A stretch of DNA of 28,304 bases from Pseudomonadota bacterium (GCA_003242275.1 QGUX01000005.1:1-28304); one strand, 5' to 3'. Shown: positions 7,271 through 15,671, numbered from the stretch's first letter. Notes: generated from the letters alone by a model not told the origin. Translations and numbers: made by a program.

Positions 7271-8104
7271 TCAGGCCAGCGCCTTGGCGAACAGCGCCAG
7301 CTTGCGCTGCCAGGCGCGTTCGGCCTGCTCCTGGTGGTAGGCCTGCGAGTCCGGCGGCACCCAGCCGTGGTTGGCGCCCTTGTACACCTCGATCTCGGCC
7401 GACAGGCCGGCCGCGTCGAAGGCCTTGCGCAGGATGTCCTTCGATTCCGGCTCGCGCGCGTCGTCGTTGTCGGCGATGGCGATCAGGAAGCTGGCCTTCA
7501 TCTTCGGGATCAACAGGTGCGGGCTGTTCGCGTCATTGGTGGTCAGGCCGCCGCCGTGGAAGGAGCAGGCCGCGCCGATGCGCTCGGGCACCGCGGCCGC
7601 GGTGCGCATCACGATGGGGCCGCCCATGCAGTAGCCGGTGGTGCCGATCTTGCGGCGCGTATCCACCGCCTTCTGCGAGTCGAGCCAGGCGACGAAGGCC
7701 TTCGCGTCGGCGAAGTGCGTGTCGGCGTTGAGCGTGCGGGCCACCGAGAAGGCCGCGTCACGGTCGGGCGGCGCTCCCTTGAGCGAGCGGTAGAAGGGAT
7801 TGACGGTCAGCACCGCGTAGCCGGCCTCGGCCAGCCGCTTGCCCATGCTGCGGAAGGCTGGGCGCAGGCCGAAGATGTCCGGCCACACCAGCACCCCGGC
7901 GGTGGGATTGGCGGGATGCACGAAGTGCGCGTCGCAGATGCCGTCCGGCGTCCGGATCTCGACTTCGGATTCCGCAACTTCCACGGCGCCCGCCACGGGC
8001 GGCAGCAAGGCCGCGAAACCAGCTCCCAGTCCCAGCGCGCTGAAGCGGCGACGGGTCAGTTCGGCGCCGCGCAGGATGTCGTCATTGGAATCGCGTTCGC
8101 ACAT
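7271..8104 (-). CDS. Tat-exported dienelactone hydrolase family protein
   Basis: A 277-residue alpha/beta hydrolase. The N-terminus carries a twin-arginine motif (TRRRFSALG, 17-25) and a hydrophobic stretch ending VAGA, so export by Tat is likely. The catalytic domain shows the dienelactone hydrolase signature: nucleophile cysteine in TTGYCMGG (Cys159), an acid in ADNDD (211-215), and His246 in GANHGW. Family members hydrolyse lactones such as carboxymethylenebutenolide in aromatic degradation, but the real substrate here is unknown and no aromatic pathway genes are nearby. It is followed upstream (31-base gap) by an MFS gene in the same direction, so the two may be cotranscribed. Confidence 0.9.
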   Translation of the reverse strand: MCERDSNDDILRGAELTRRRFSALGLGAGFAALLPPVAGAVEVAESEVEIRTPDGICDAHFVHPANPTAGVLVWPDIFGLRPAFRSMGKRLAEAGYAVLTVNPFYRSLKGAPPDRDAAFSVARTLNADTHFADAKAFVAWLDSQKAVDTRRKIGTTGYCMGGPIVMRTAAAVPERIGAACSFHGGGLTTNDANSPHLLIPKMKASFLIAIADNDDAREPESKDILRKAFDAAGLSAEIEVYKGANHGWVPPDSQAYHQEQAERAWQRKLALFAKALA

Positions 8105-8135
8105 GGCCGTTCTCCAGAAGGGTGTGCGGCCGATT

Positions 8136-9347
8136 CTAATCAGTCAGTCTTTCCACGTCGCGCAGCGCCGGGAACAGGCGCATCCACAGCAGCGCCACCA
8201 GCACGCTGCCCACGCCGCCCACCACCACGGCCGGGATCGCCCCCCACCACGCCGCGGTGACGCCGGCGCGGAATTCGCCCAGCTGGTTCGAGGCACTGAT
8301 GAACAGGAAATTGATGGCGCCCACCCGGCCGCGCATCTCGTCGGGCGTGTTCACCTGCACCAGCATGTTGCGGATCACGACGCTGATCTGGTCGGCCGCG
8401 CCCATGATGGCCAGCGCCGCCAGCGACAGCGCGAGGTCGGTGGAGATGCCGAACACCACCGTGGCGATGCCGAACACGATCACTGCCTGGAACATGCGCA
8501 TGCCGACGCGGCGCTGGAACGGCCGGCGCGCGAGGATGGCGGTGGTGACCAGCGCGCCGGCGGCCGGCGCCGATCGCAGCAGGCCGAGGCCGACGGCATC
8601 GGTGTGGAGGATGTCCCTGGCATAGATGGGCAGCAGCGCGGTGGCGCCGGCCAGCAGCACCGCCACCAGGTCCAGCGAGATGGTGCCGAGGATGTTGGGG
8701 TTGCCGCGGATGAAGCGCACGCCCGCCAGCTGCTCGCGCAGCGTGTCGGCGGGCGGCGGCGCTTCGCGCAGCAGCGTGGGCAGGGCCCCGTTCATGATGC
8801 CGCCGAGCAGCCAGAAGCCGGCGATGGCCGCGTAGCACACCGTGGCCGAGGCCGCGAAGATGAAGCCGCCCAGCGCGGGGCCCGCGATGGTGGCGAGCTG
8901 GAAGGCGCCGGTGGACAGCGCGATGGCCTGCTGCAGCACGCCCAGCGGCACGAGGTTGGGCAGCATGGCGCCGGTGGCCGGCCGTTCGTAGGCCGAAGCC
9001 GCGCCGAAGATGGCCGCGGCGGCGTATATGTCGAGCACGGTGATGCCGCCGGTGAAGCTGCGCCACGCCAGCCACGCCGCGGTGACGCCTTCCACCGACT
9101 GGCACACCTGCACCACGCGCTTCCTGTCGTGGCGGTCGGCCACGCTGCCGCCATGGAGCACGAACAGCAGCGCGGGCACGAACTGCACCAGGCCCACCAG
9201 GCCCAGGTGCAGCGCGCTGCCGGTCAGGTCGTACACCTGCCAGCCCACGGCCACCGCCACGATCTGGCGGGCGAAGTTCGAGAACAGGCGGCCGCCGAAA
9301 TAGAGCAGGAAATTGCGCTGGCGGAACAGGTCCGGGGCGTGGGACAA
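8136..9347 (-). CDS. MFS transporter (MFS_3 / EntS-like exporter)
   Basis: A 403-residue polytopic membrane protein with about 10-12 hydrophobic spans, opening LFRQRNFLLYFGGRLFSN-FARQIVAVAVGWQVYDLTG as in EntS/MFS_3 exporters. The loop after the second span reads GGSVADRHDRKRVV, the MFS motif A variant. A second-half DEMRGRVGAINFLFI segment is also typical of this subfamily. The start must be the TTG at 9347: an in-frame TAG lies a short way upstream and the domain begins within ten residues. No Shine-Dalgarno sequence is evident, so translation may be weak or leaderless. The substrate is unknown; family members export siderophores or drugs. It is divergent from the esterase gene at 9431. Confidence 0.88.
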   Translation of the reverse strand: MSHAPDLFRQRNFLLYFGGRLFSNFARQIVAVAVGWQVYDLTGSALHLGLVGLVQFVPALLFVLHGGSVADRHDRKRVVQVCQSVEGVTAAWLAWRSFTGGITVLDIYAAAAIFGAASAYERPATGAMLPNLVPLGVLQQAIALSTGAFQLATIAGPALGGFIFAASATVCYAAIAGFWLLGGIMNGALPTLLREAPPPADTLREQLAGVRFIRGNPNILGTISLDLVAVLLAGATALLPIYARDILHTDAVGLGLLRSAPAAGALVTTAILARRPFQRRVGMRMFQAVIVFGIATVVFGISTDLALSLAALAIMGAADQISVVIRNMLVQVNTPDEMRGRVGAINFLFISASNQLGEFRAGVTAAWWGAIPAVVVGGVGSVLVALLWMRLFPALRDVERLTD

Positions 9348-9430
9348 GCGGGCAGGAGGGCGGGAGTGGAGTTGCTAAGATTACCCGATCGTGGGAAGCG
9401 GTTGGACCACCACGACGTCGAGGTGAATGA

Positions 9431-10498
9431 ATGATGCGCGGATCGCTGTCACGCTGGTTGCAGGGTTGGCTGGCCCCGCTGGTGCTGGCCGGGACGTGGA
9501 TGTTGCAGGCCACCGCGGCCGAGCCGCCGGCGGGCAGGCTCGAGCAGATCCAGGTGCATGGTCCCAGCCTCGAAGGCAACCTTTCCGGGGACAGTGCCAC
9601 GCGCACGGTGTTCGTCTACCTGCCACCGGGCTATGCCGCGGACGGGTCGCGCCGCTACCCGGTGCTGTACTTCCTGCACGGCTTTGGCGCCGCCGCGCAG
9701 ATGTACGTGAACTTCCTCGGGCTGCCGCGGGTGCTCGATGCCGCCATTGCCGAAGGCCGCGTCCCGCCGCTGATCGTGGTCCTTCCGGACGTGCTGAACC
9801 GCTTCGGCGGTTCGATGTATTCGAACTCCCCCACCATCGGCGACTGGGAGAGCTTCATCGCGCGCGACCTGGTGGCGTACATCGACGGCCACTACCGCAC
9901 GCTGGCGCAGCGCGAGTCGCGCGGACTGGCGGGGCATTCCATGGGCGGCTACGGCACGCTGCGCATCGGCATGAAGCAGCCGGACGTCTTCGTGGCGCTG
10001 TATTCGATGAGCGCCTGCTGCCTGGATCCCCGCCAGGTGGCGCCGGCCGACGCGACCAACGAGCAGGTGCGCACGCTGGAGGACGTGGAGAAGCTGCCGG
10101 TGCTCGGTCGCACCACGCTCGCGGCCTCGGCCTCCTGGGCGCCCAATCCGCAGAATCCGCCGCTGTACCTCGACCTGCCCACGCGCTCCGGCGCCTCGCA
10201 GCAGGACGTGCTGGCACGTTTCGCGGCCAACGCGCCCACGGTGATGGCTTCGCAATACGTACCCCAGCTGAAGGGTCATGCGGCCATCCGCATGGACATC
10301 GGCGAGCAGGACGGGCTCATCGGCGGCAACGCGTTGATGACGCAGGTGCTGACGAAGCTCGGCGTGCCGCATGAGTACGAGACCTACCCGGGCGACCACA
10401 TGAACAAGGTCGCCGAGCGTTTTGCGCAGCACGTGCTGCCCTTCTTCGCCCGGCACCTCGCCACCTCCGACAGACCGGGCGGGGGGGGGTCGCGGTAA
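9431..10498 (+). CDS. Secreted esterase (esterase D / PF00756-like)
   Basis: A 355-residue alpha/beta hydrolase with a signal peptide (1-30, ending ATAA). The ATG at 9431 has GAGGTG six bases upstream; a second ATG follows directly. Nucleophile Ser170 lies in LAGHSMGGYG, the acid is probably Asp294 in IGEQDGL, and His323 in YPGDHMN completes the triad. VLYFLHGFG (78-86) carries the oxyanion-hole region. The sequence VFVYLPPGYAADGSRRYPVLYFLHG (split: VFVYLPPGY then YPVLYFLHG) is typical of the putative-esterase family (S-formylglutathione hydrolase, feruloyl esterase, antigen 85). The C-terminus encodes Gly-Gly-Gly-Gly through a run of nine G bases (10481-10489). It lies 34 bases before the AsmA-family gene. 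Confidence 0.9.
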   Translation: MMRGSLSRWLQGWLAPLVLAGTWMLQATAAEPPAGRLEQIQVHGPSLEGNLSGDSATRTVFVYLPPGYAADGSRRYPVLYFLHGFGAAAQMYVNFLGLPRVLDAAIAEGRVPPLIVVLPDVLNRFGGSMYSNSPTIGDWESFIARDLVAYIDGHYRTLAQRESRGLAGHSMGGYGTLRIGMKQPDVFVALYSMSACCLDPRQVAPADATNEQVRTLEDVEKLPVLGRTTLAASASWAPNPQNPPLYLDLPTRSGASQQDVLARFAANAPTVMASQYVPQLKGHAAIRMDIGEQDGLIGGNALMTQVLTKLGVPHEYETYPGDHMNKVAERFAQHVLPFFARHLATSDRPGGGGSR

Positions 10499-10532
10499 GC
10501 TTCAAGGTCTCCATCGTGACGGAGTTGCGGCC

Positions 10533-12593
10533 ATGCGCGCGCTGAAGATCATCGGCATCCTCCTTGGCAGCCTGGTGGGCCTCGTGGTGCTGGCCGGGGT
10601 CGCGGTCTGGCTGCTGTTCGATCCGAACGACTACAAGGATCGCATTTCTGCCGCCGTGCAGCAGTCCACCGGGCGCAGCCTGTCGCTGCCCGGCGAGCTG
10701 AAGCTGTCGCTGTTCCCGTGGATCGCCATCGAGACCGGCGAGGCGGCGCTGGGCAATCCGCCCGGCTTCGGCGACGAACCCTTCCTGACGCTCAGGCGCG
10801 CGAAGCTGTCGGTGAAGCTGATGCCGCTGCTGAAGAAGCAGCTGGAGATCGGCCGCATCGAGATCGATGGGCTGGACCTGCGCCTGAAGCAGGACGCGCA
10901 GGGCAAGGGCAACTGGGAGGACTGGGGTGGCGACGAGGCCGCGGCGCCCGAGGTGGACGAGTCCACCGGCGGCCCGACCTCGTTCGACCTGGCCGGCATC
11001 GCCATCACCAGCAGCCGCATTGCCTTCCAGGAGCTCGTCGCGCAGGACGTGGACGTGGACATCGGCCGCGTGGCCAAGGGCGTGCCGGTGAAGGTGTCCA
11101 TGCGCACCAACCTGGTCACGGCGCCGGGCGAGAAGCCGTTGCCGCTGTCGGCGGACTTCGGGCTGACGCTGGACCTCGACGCGCAGCGCTACCTGCTGGC
11201 CGACCTCGTGCTGGCAGGCCGGCTGCAGCCCGAGGGCGCGCCGGCGGAACTGGACTGGCGCTTCGAGTCGCCGGCCGCCGACCTCGACCTGTCGGCGCAG
11301 ACCCTGGCGCCCACCGACTTCACCGCGGCGTTCGGCGCCGCGCGGCTGGTGGGCCGCATCGAGGGCACCCAGCTCATCGACGCACCGGCGCTGTCCGGCA
11401 TCTTCAGGCTGGATGAAGTCTCGCCGCGTACGCTGATGCGCCAGCTGGGCATCGAACAGCCCGAGACCCGCGACGAAAAGGTGCTGACGCGCCTGGCTGC
11501 GCAGGGCGCGTATGCCTGGCAGGGCGGGGTGATGCGCCTGACCAACCTGGCCTTCACGCTGGACGACAGCAGGCTCACCGGCCGCTTCAGCTTCGACACG
11601 TCCAGCAGTGGCATGGACTTCGCGCTGAACCTCGATCGCATCGACCTCGACCGCTACCAGCCGCCGCCCACCGAGGAGGCGGCCGACAGTGAACCCATCG
11701 AGCTGCCGGTGGACCTGCTCAAGTCCCTGCGCGCGAAGGGCACCTTCGAGGTGGGCGAGATCAAGGTGGGTGGCGCGCGGCTGTCGAACCTGTCCGCGGC
11801 GGTGTCGCTGGCCGACGGCGTGGGCCGCTTCGGGCCGTTGCGCGCGCAGCTCTACGGCGGCACCTACAGCGGCGACATCGGCCTCGACATGCGCCCCGAG
11901 GTGCCGCGCCTGACCATGGACGAGCACATGCGCGGCATCGACATCGCCGCGCTGATGAAGGACTACGTGGACAGCGAGCGCCTGTCGGGCAAGGGCAACC
12001 TCGACATGGTGCTCTCCGCGCGCGGCCGCAGCGGCAATGACCTGCTGGCCACGCTTGCCGGCCGCATCGGCCTCGACCTGCAGGACGGCGCCGTCGAGGG
12101 CATCGACATCTGGTACGCCATCGAGCAGGCGCACTCGCTGATCAAGAACCGCCAGCTCTCGGCGGCGGCCAACACGAAGCGCACGGCCTTCGACACGTTC
12201 AAGGCCAGCGCCGAGCTGCTGGACGGCGTGGCCACCACGCGCGACATGGTGGTGGCCTCGCAGCTGCTGCGCATCACCGGCAACGGCAGCACCAACCTGG
12301 TGTCGCAGGACCTGGACTTCACCGTCACGGCCACGGTGCTGCGCGCGCCGGCCGGCGCCGATTCGGACATCGCCGAGCTGGCGCGGGCTTCCATCCCCGT
12401 GCGCATCACCGGCACGCTGGCTGATCCGAAGATCCGCCCGGACCTCGCCGGCGTGGTGAAGGAGCGCGTGAAGCAGGAGATCGACGAGCGCAAGGAGGAA
12501 CTCCGCCAGGAGGTGGAGGAGAAGCGCCAGGAGCTCGAGGAGAAGGTGCGCGACAAGGTGCGCGACCGGCTCAGCGACCTGCTGAACCGCTAG
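10533..12593 (+). CDS. AsmA family protein
   Basis: A 686-residue protein from ATG at 10533 (GGAG eight bases upstream). One N-terminal membrane anchor (about 5-28) is followed by DPNDYKDRISAAVQQSTGRSL and LFPWIAIETGEAALGNPPGF, the classic AsmA N-terminal domain; the C-terminal half (from about VDLLKSLRAKGTFEVGEIK) matches the AsmA_2 part. These are periplasmic beta-groove proteins of the inner membrane, related to bridge-like lipid-transfer proteins and implicated in phospholipid transport to the outer membrane. The last ~45 residues are a highly charged helix (KERVKQEIDERKEELRQEV and onward), a likely coiled coil common in proteobacterial AsmA proteins. A strong hairpin follows. Confidence 0.92.
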   Translation: MRALKIIGILLGSLVGLVVLAGVAVWLLFDPNDYKDRISAAVQQSTGRSLSLPGELKLSLFPWIAIETGEAALGNPPGFGDEPFLTLRRAKLSVKLMPLLKKQLEIGRIEIDGLDLRLKQDAQGKGNWEDWGGDEAAAPEVDESTGGPTSFDLAGIAITSSRIAFQELVAQDVDVDIGRVAKGVPVKVSMRTNLVTAPGEKPLPLSADFGLTLDLDAQRYLLADLVLAGRLQPEGAPAELDWRFESPAADLDLSAQTLAPTDFTAAFGAARLVGRIEGTQLIDAPALSGIFRLDEVSPRTLMRQLGIEQPETRDEKVLTRLAAQGAYAWQGGVMRLTNLAFTLDDSRLTGRFSFDTSSSGMDFALNLDRIDLDRYQPPPTEEAADSEPIELPVDLLKSLRAKGTFEVGEIKVGGARLSNLSAAVSLADGVGRFGPLRAQLYGGTYSGDIGLDMRPEVPRLTMDEHMRGIDIAALMKDYVDSERLSGKGNLDMVLSARGRSGNDLLATLAGRIGLDLQDGAVEGIDIWYAIEQAHSLIKNRQLSAAANTKRTAFDTFKASAELLDGVATTRDMVVASQLLRITGNGSTNLVSQDLDFTVTATVLRAPAGADSDIAELARASIPVRITGTLADPKIRPDLAGVVKERVKQEIDERKEELRQEVEEKRQELEEKVRDKVRDRLSDLLNR

Positions 12594-12606
12594 CCCGGGA
12601 ACGCGC

Positions 12607-12632
12607 GCCGGGTGCGGCTCGCCGCGCCCGGC
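12607..12632. terminator. Hairpin between convergent asmA-like and DUF2909 genes
   Basis: GCCGGGTGCGGC and GCCGCGCCCGGC pair over nearly the full length (one G-T wobble), closing on a few bases around 12619. It lies 14 bases after the AsmA stop and abuts the DUF2909 stop, so it may serve both directions. No U tract is present. Confidence 0.6.
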
Positions 12633-12633
12633 C

Positions 12634-12834
12634 TCAGCGGTAGCCGTGCGGCTGGATCCAGCCCAGCTTCCAGCTCACCACGATGAAGGCGAACAGCAGC
12701 ACCGAGATCGCGATGCGCTGCGTCAGCGCACGGGCCACGGCGCCGGATTCGTCCGGTCCCCGGGCCATTGCGAACAGGGCCTGCCCCAGGCTGAACACGG
12801 CGAACAGCAGTGCGCCGATCATGACGATGCTCAT
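12634..12834 (-). CDS. DUF2909 family small membrane protein (twin transmembrane)
   Basis: A 66-residue protein with two hydrophobic spans (about 3-23 and 42-60) and the diagnostic ending SWKLGWIQPHG, plus ALTQRIAISVLLFAF. This matches DUF2909, small twin-transmembrane proteins often encoded near cytochrome c oxidase or haem A synthesis genes in gammaproteobacteria; no oxidase genes are visible here. The ATG at 12834 overlaps the stop of the preceding small gene (ATGA, 12834-12831), so the two are coupled. Role unknown. Confidence 0.8.
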   Translation of the reverse strand: MSIVMIGALLFAVFSLGQALFAMARGPDESGAVARALTQRIAISVLLFAFIVVSWKLGWIQPHGYR

Positions 12835-13025
12835 GGGTTCCGCTCCTCGCGCAGCCGGCGGACGAGTGCCCAGGCAGCCAGCGACGTCAGGGCCACCTGG
12901 GCGGCGATGATGGCCACCAGCCCGCCGGCCAGCCGCCAGGCCTCCTCCAGGCCGATGATGAGCCCGATGGGCGTCATCACCTGCATCAGCCGGGTCGAGA
13001 ACCGCATCGGTTTTTGATTGCTCAT
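12831..13025 (-). CDS. Small membrane protein of unknown function
   Basis: A short protein, 64 residues from ATG at 13025 (MSNQKPMRF) or 68 from ATG at 13037. A basic N-terminus is followed by one or two hydrophobic stretches (MTPIGLIIGLEE, LAGGLVAIIAAQVALTSLAAWALV) and a basic tail RRLREERNP. I do not recognise the family. Reality is supported by the ATGA coupling to the DUF2909 gene and by the plausible topology. A TATGAT on the minus strand (13038-13033) would suit a -10 for a nearly leaderless transcript from 13025, which is why I prefer that start. Confidence 0.6.
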   Translation of the reverse strand: MSNQKPMRFSTRLMQVMTPIGLIIGLEEAWRLAGGLVAIIAAQVALTSLAAWALVRRLREERNP

Positions 13026-13052
13026 GCAGCGAATCATACGCCGCTCTGCTAT

Positions 13053-13078
13053 GGTGGAAATATGCAGATCAGTCCACC
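13053..13078. promoter_or_regulatory. Inverted repeat in the MocR / small-membrane divergent region
   Basis: GGTGGA (13053-13058) and TCCACC (13073-13078) form an inverted repeat with 14 bases between the arms, inside the 86-base gap between the divergent MocR and small membrane protein genes. The surrounding AT-rich patch (GGAAATATGC) fits a promoter. It may be the autoregulatory site of the adjacent MocR-type regulator; this is inferred from position only. Confidence 0.4.
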
Positions 13079-13111
13079 GAAAACCGTATCAGTTGGCGGG
13101 ACGGCCCGGCC

Positions 13112-14536
13112 GTGAACCGCTACCAGCGCTATGCCGGCGAGCTGGCGGCCCTGATCGCCAGGGGTGAGCTGGCGCCGGGAACGCGGCTGCCCTCGGTGCG
13201 CGAGGCCAGCCGGCAGCGCCGCGTCAGCCCCTCCACGGTGTTCGAGGCCTACTACCTGCTGCAGGCGCGCGGCCTGGTCGAGTCGCGGCCACGCTCGGGC
13301 TTCTACGTGCGCGCCGATGCCGGCATCCCGGCTCCGCCCCCGCCCAGCGCGCCGGCACCACGCAGCCGTGCCGTGGCCGTCAGCGACCTGGTGTTCGAGG
13401 TGCTGGAGGCCACGCGCCGGCCCGGACTGGTGCCGCTGGGCTCGGCCTTCCCGGGGGCGGAGCTGTTCCCGCTGCAGCAGCTGGCGCGGGCGCTGTCCAC
13501 CAGCATGCGGCGGCTGGAGCCGGCGCGCATCGTCGAGGACCTGCCGCCGGGCCATGAACCGCTGCGCCACCAGATTGCGCTGCGCTACGGGTTGTCGGGC
13601 ACGCGCGTGACCGCCGGGGAGATCGTCATCACCAATGGCGCGCTGGAAGCGCTGACGCTGTCGCTGCAGGCGGTGACGCAGCCGGGTGATGCAGTGGCGG
13701 TGGAGGCGCCGGCCTTCTACGCGGCATTGCAGGCGCTGGAGCGCCTGCGCCTGAGGGCGGTGGAGATACCCTGCGATCCGCAGCGCGGCCTCGACCTGGC
13801 GGCGCTGGCCGACGCGCTGCAGAGGCGCGACGTGAAGGCCTGCTGGTTCATGCCCACGTTCCACAACCCCACCGGCAGCACGCTGGATGCGCCGGGCAGG
13901 CGCGAGCTGATGCGCCTGCTCGAACAGCACGAGGTGCCGCTGATCGAGGACGACGTCTACGCGGAGCTGTACCACGGCACGCCGCCGCCACCGCCGGTGA
14001 AGGCGCTGGATGCGCGCGGGCTGGTCATGCACTGCGGCTCGTTCTCCAAGTGCCTGGCGCCCGGCTACCGCGTGGGCTGGGTGGCCGCGGGGCGCTTCGC
14101 CGAAGCGGTGATGCGCGCCAAGACCATGACCACGCTGTCCACCGCGGTGCCCTCGCAGCATGCGCTGGCCACGTACCTGGCCGGCGGCGGCTATGAACGC
14201 CACCTGCGGAAGCTTCGACGCACGCTGGCGCGGCAATACGAGCTCGCGGCGCGCCTGGCGGCGCGCTGCTTCCCCGCGGGCACGCGCCTGGGCACGCCGG
14301 CGGGCGGCTACTTCCTGTGGGTGCAGTTCCCGCAAGGGGTGGATACGCTGGCCATGCAGCGCGAGGCGCTGGAACGCGGCATCAACCTCGCACCCGGGCA
14401 GATCTTCTCCACCACGCGCCGGTTCGCCAACTGCCTGAGGCTGAACTTCGGCCACCCGCGCGATCCGCGCTTCGAGCCGGCGCTGCGCGAGATCGGCACG
14501 ATGGCGGCGGGCATGCTGCGCGATCAGCGCAGCTGA
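13112..14536 (+). CDS. MocR-type regulator (GntR wHTH fused to PLP aminotransferase-like domain)
   Basis: A 474-residue protein from GTG at 13112. Residues 1-67 form a GntR winged helix (MNRYQRYAGELAALIARGEL, TRLPSVREASRQRRVSPSTVFEAYYLLQARGLVESRPRSGF over the domain). A Pro-rich linker (71-85) leads into a class I aminotransferase fold (about 95-465): ITNGALEAL, NPTG (252-255), DDVYAEL (280-286) and the PLP-lysine in SFSKCLAPGYRVGW (Lys313). The overall pattern resembles E. coli YdcR. MocR proteins use PLP or its adducts as effector and usually regulate vitamin B6, amino acid or transport genes; likely targets here include itself and the divergent membrane-protein pair. The 3' end overlaps the convergent ybiI-like gene by 13 bases. 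Confidence 0.93.
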   Translation: MNRYQRYAGELAALIARGELAPGTRLPSVREASRQRRVSPSTVFEAYYLLQARGLVESRPRSGFYVRADAGIPAPPPPSAPAPRSRAVAVSDLVFEVLEATRRPGLVPLGSAFPGAELFPLQQLARALSTSMRRLEPARIVEDLPPGHEPLRHQIALRYGLSGTRVTAGEIVITNGALEALTLSLQAVTQPGDAVAVEAPAFYAALQALERLRLRAVEIPCDPQRGLDLAALADALQRRDVKACWFMPTFHNPTGSTLDAPGRRELMRLLEQHEVPLIEDDVYAELYHGTPPPPPVKALDARGLVMHCGSFSKCLAPGYRVGWVAAGRFAEAVMRAKTMTTLSTAVPSQHALATYLAGGGYERHLRKLRRTLARQYELAARLAARCFPAGTRLGTPAGGYFLWVQFPQGVDTLAMQREALERGINLAPGQIFSTTRRFANCLRLNFGHPRDPRFEPALREIGTMAAGMLRDQRS

Positions 14537-14790
14537 CTGTCCTTGCTGCCGCGCCGGTTGTAGCCGGTCACCGGCTGTTGCTTCGCGTCGGCCGCCGCCT
14601 GGCAGGCGAGGCACAGCCTGACACCGGGCAGGGCGGTGCGGCGCGCCTCCGGGATCTCCTCGCCGCACTCCGCGCAGGACTTCAGGCTCTCGCCGGCCGG
14701 CAGGCGGCTGCGGGCGCGTTCGATCGCGTCCTTCACCGACGCCTCGATCTGTTCGTTGACGGCGCCCTCGTGTGCCCAGCCGGTGGCCAT
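14524..14790 (-). CDS. ybiI: DksA/TraR family C4 zinc-finger protein, YbiI-like
   Basis: An 88-residue protein starting MATGWAHEGAVNEQIEASVKD, the same length as E. coli YbiI as I recall it. Four cysteines (C39-x2-C42 and C60-x2-C63) in SCAECGEEIPEARRTALPG and RLCLACQ form the DksA/TraR-type zinc finger. The N-terminal coil is too short for a full DksA secondary-channel rod. Function is uncertain: a small DksA-like RNA polymerase binder or a general zinc protein. Its stop lies inside the 3' end of the MocR gene. A TAGAAT hexamer (minus strand, 14802-14797) is a possible -10. Confidence 0.88.
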   Translation of the reverse strand: MATGWAHEGAVNEQIEASVKDAIERARSRLPAGESLKSCAECGEEIPEARRTALPGVRLCLACQAAADAKQQPVTGYNRRGSKDSQLR

Positions 14791-14818
14791 TGCCGCATTC
14801 TACCGCCGCGCAGTAGGC
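14790..14818 (+). promoter_or_regulatory. Candidate promoter of the DUF4159-creBC operon
   Basis: TTGCCG (14790-14795), 17 bases, then TAGGCT (14813-14818) is a weak sigma-70-like pair immediately before the DUF4159 ATG at 14829. No Shine-Dalgarno sequence precedes that ATG, so a nearly leaderless transcript would be consistent. Weak hexamers, so low confidence. Confidence 0.3.
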
Positions 14819-14828
14819 TTGGGCCCCG

Positions 14829-15671
14829 ATGGTCCCGCGTCGCAAAACGGCGTTGCTGGCGGCTGCCACCCTGATGCTGGTGGCCGGCGCCGCTTGGGCC
14901 GAACGCGAGTTCCGCGTGCTGCGCGGCTTCGAGGCGCACGCCGATTACACCGAGCTGCCGCCGGACTGGAACCAGCCGGCCGGCTTCGTGGTGGCGCGGC
15001 TGATGTATCCCCCGGGCGGCTGGGGCCGCTTCGGCTGGGGTCGCGGCGGCAACTGGCGCCAGGGCGGCACCACCTGGGCGGTGGACTATCCCAAGGGTGA
15101 TCGCTACTACGCCAGCATCCTGCGCCGCCTCACCACCATCGACGTGCGCTCGGTGGAGCAGCCCGTCGAACTCGAGGACGGCGACGACGTGTTCGACTGG
15201 CCCTTCCTGATCGTGGGACTGGCCGGCACCTGGAACCTCGACGACGCCATGGTGGCCAAGCTGCGCGACTACCTGGAGCGCGGCGGCTTCCTGTTCGCCG
15301 ACAGTTTCTTCGGCTCGCAGCAGTGGGAGGGATTCATCGAGGGCATGCGGCGCGTGTTCCCCGATCGCGAGATCGTCGACCTGCCCGACGACCACCCGCT
15401 GTTCCACACGGTTTACGATCTCTCGAAGCGCGGCCGGGTGCCGAACATGAACAACCTGCTCGCGGGCGGAGCCGGATATCTCGACGACGGCGCGGTGCCC
15501 TACTGGCGCGGCATCCTCGACGACAATGGCCGCGTGATGGTGGCCATCGCGTTCAACAACGACATCAGCGACTCCTTCCAGTGGGCGGATGACCCGGACT
15601 ATCCGGCCGAGGCCGCCACGCTGGGACTGCGCCTGGGCGTGAACTTCGCGGTCTATGCGCTGACCCACTGA
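14829..15671 (+). CDS. DUF4159 family exported protein
   Basis: A 280-residue protein with a Sec signal (1-24, cleavage after AWA). The mature part has FRVLRGFEAHADYTELPPDW, a Gly/Trp-rich loop (GGWGRFGWGRGGNWRQGG), TTWAVDYPKGD, and LRDYLERGGFLFADSFFG, with PNMNNLL and an FNNDI segment later. This pattern is DUF4159, a class I glutamine amidotransferase-like fold also found near MoxR/CoxE-type and membrane-integrity genes. It lacks an obvious nucleophile cysteine, so it is probably non-enzymatic. It ends seven bases before creB, in the place where creA sits in enterobacteria, so it is probably cotranscribed with creBC. Biological role unknown. Confidence 0.85.
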   Translation: MVPRRKTALLAAATLMLVAGAAWAEREFRVLRGFEAHADYTELPPDWNQPAGFVVARLMYPPGGWGRFGWGRGGNWRQGGTTWAVDYPKGDRYYASILRRLTTIDVRSVEQPVELEDGDDVFDWPFLIVGLAGTWNLDDAMVAKLRDYLERGGFLFADSFFGSQQWEGFIEGMRRVFPDREIVDLPDDHPLFHTVYDLSKRGRVPNMNNLLAGGAGYLDDGAVPYWRGILDDNGRVMVAIAFNNDISDSFQWADDPDYPAEAATLGLRLGVNFAVYALTH

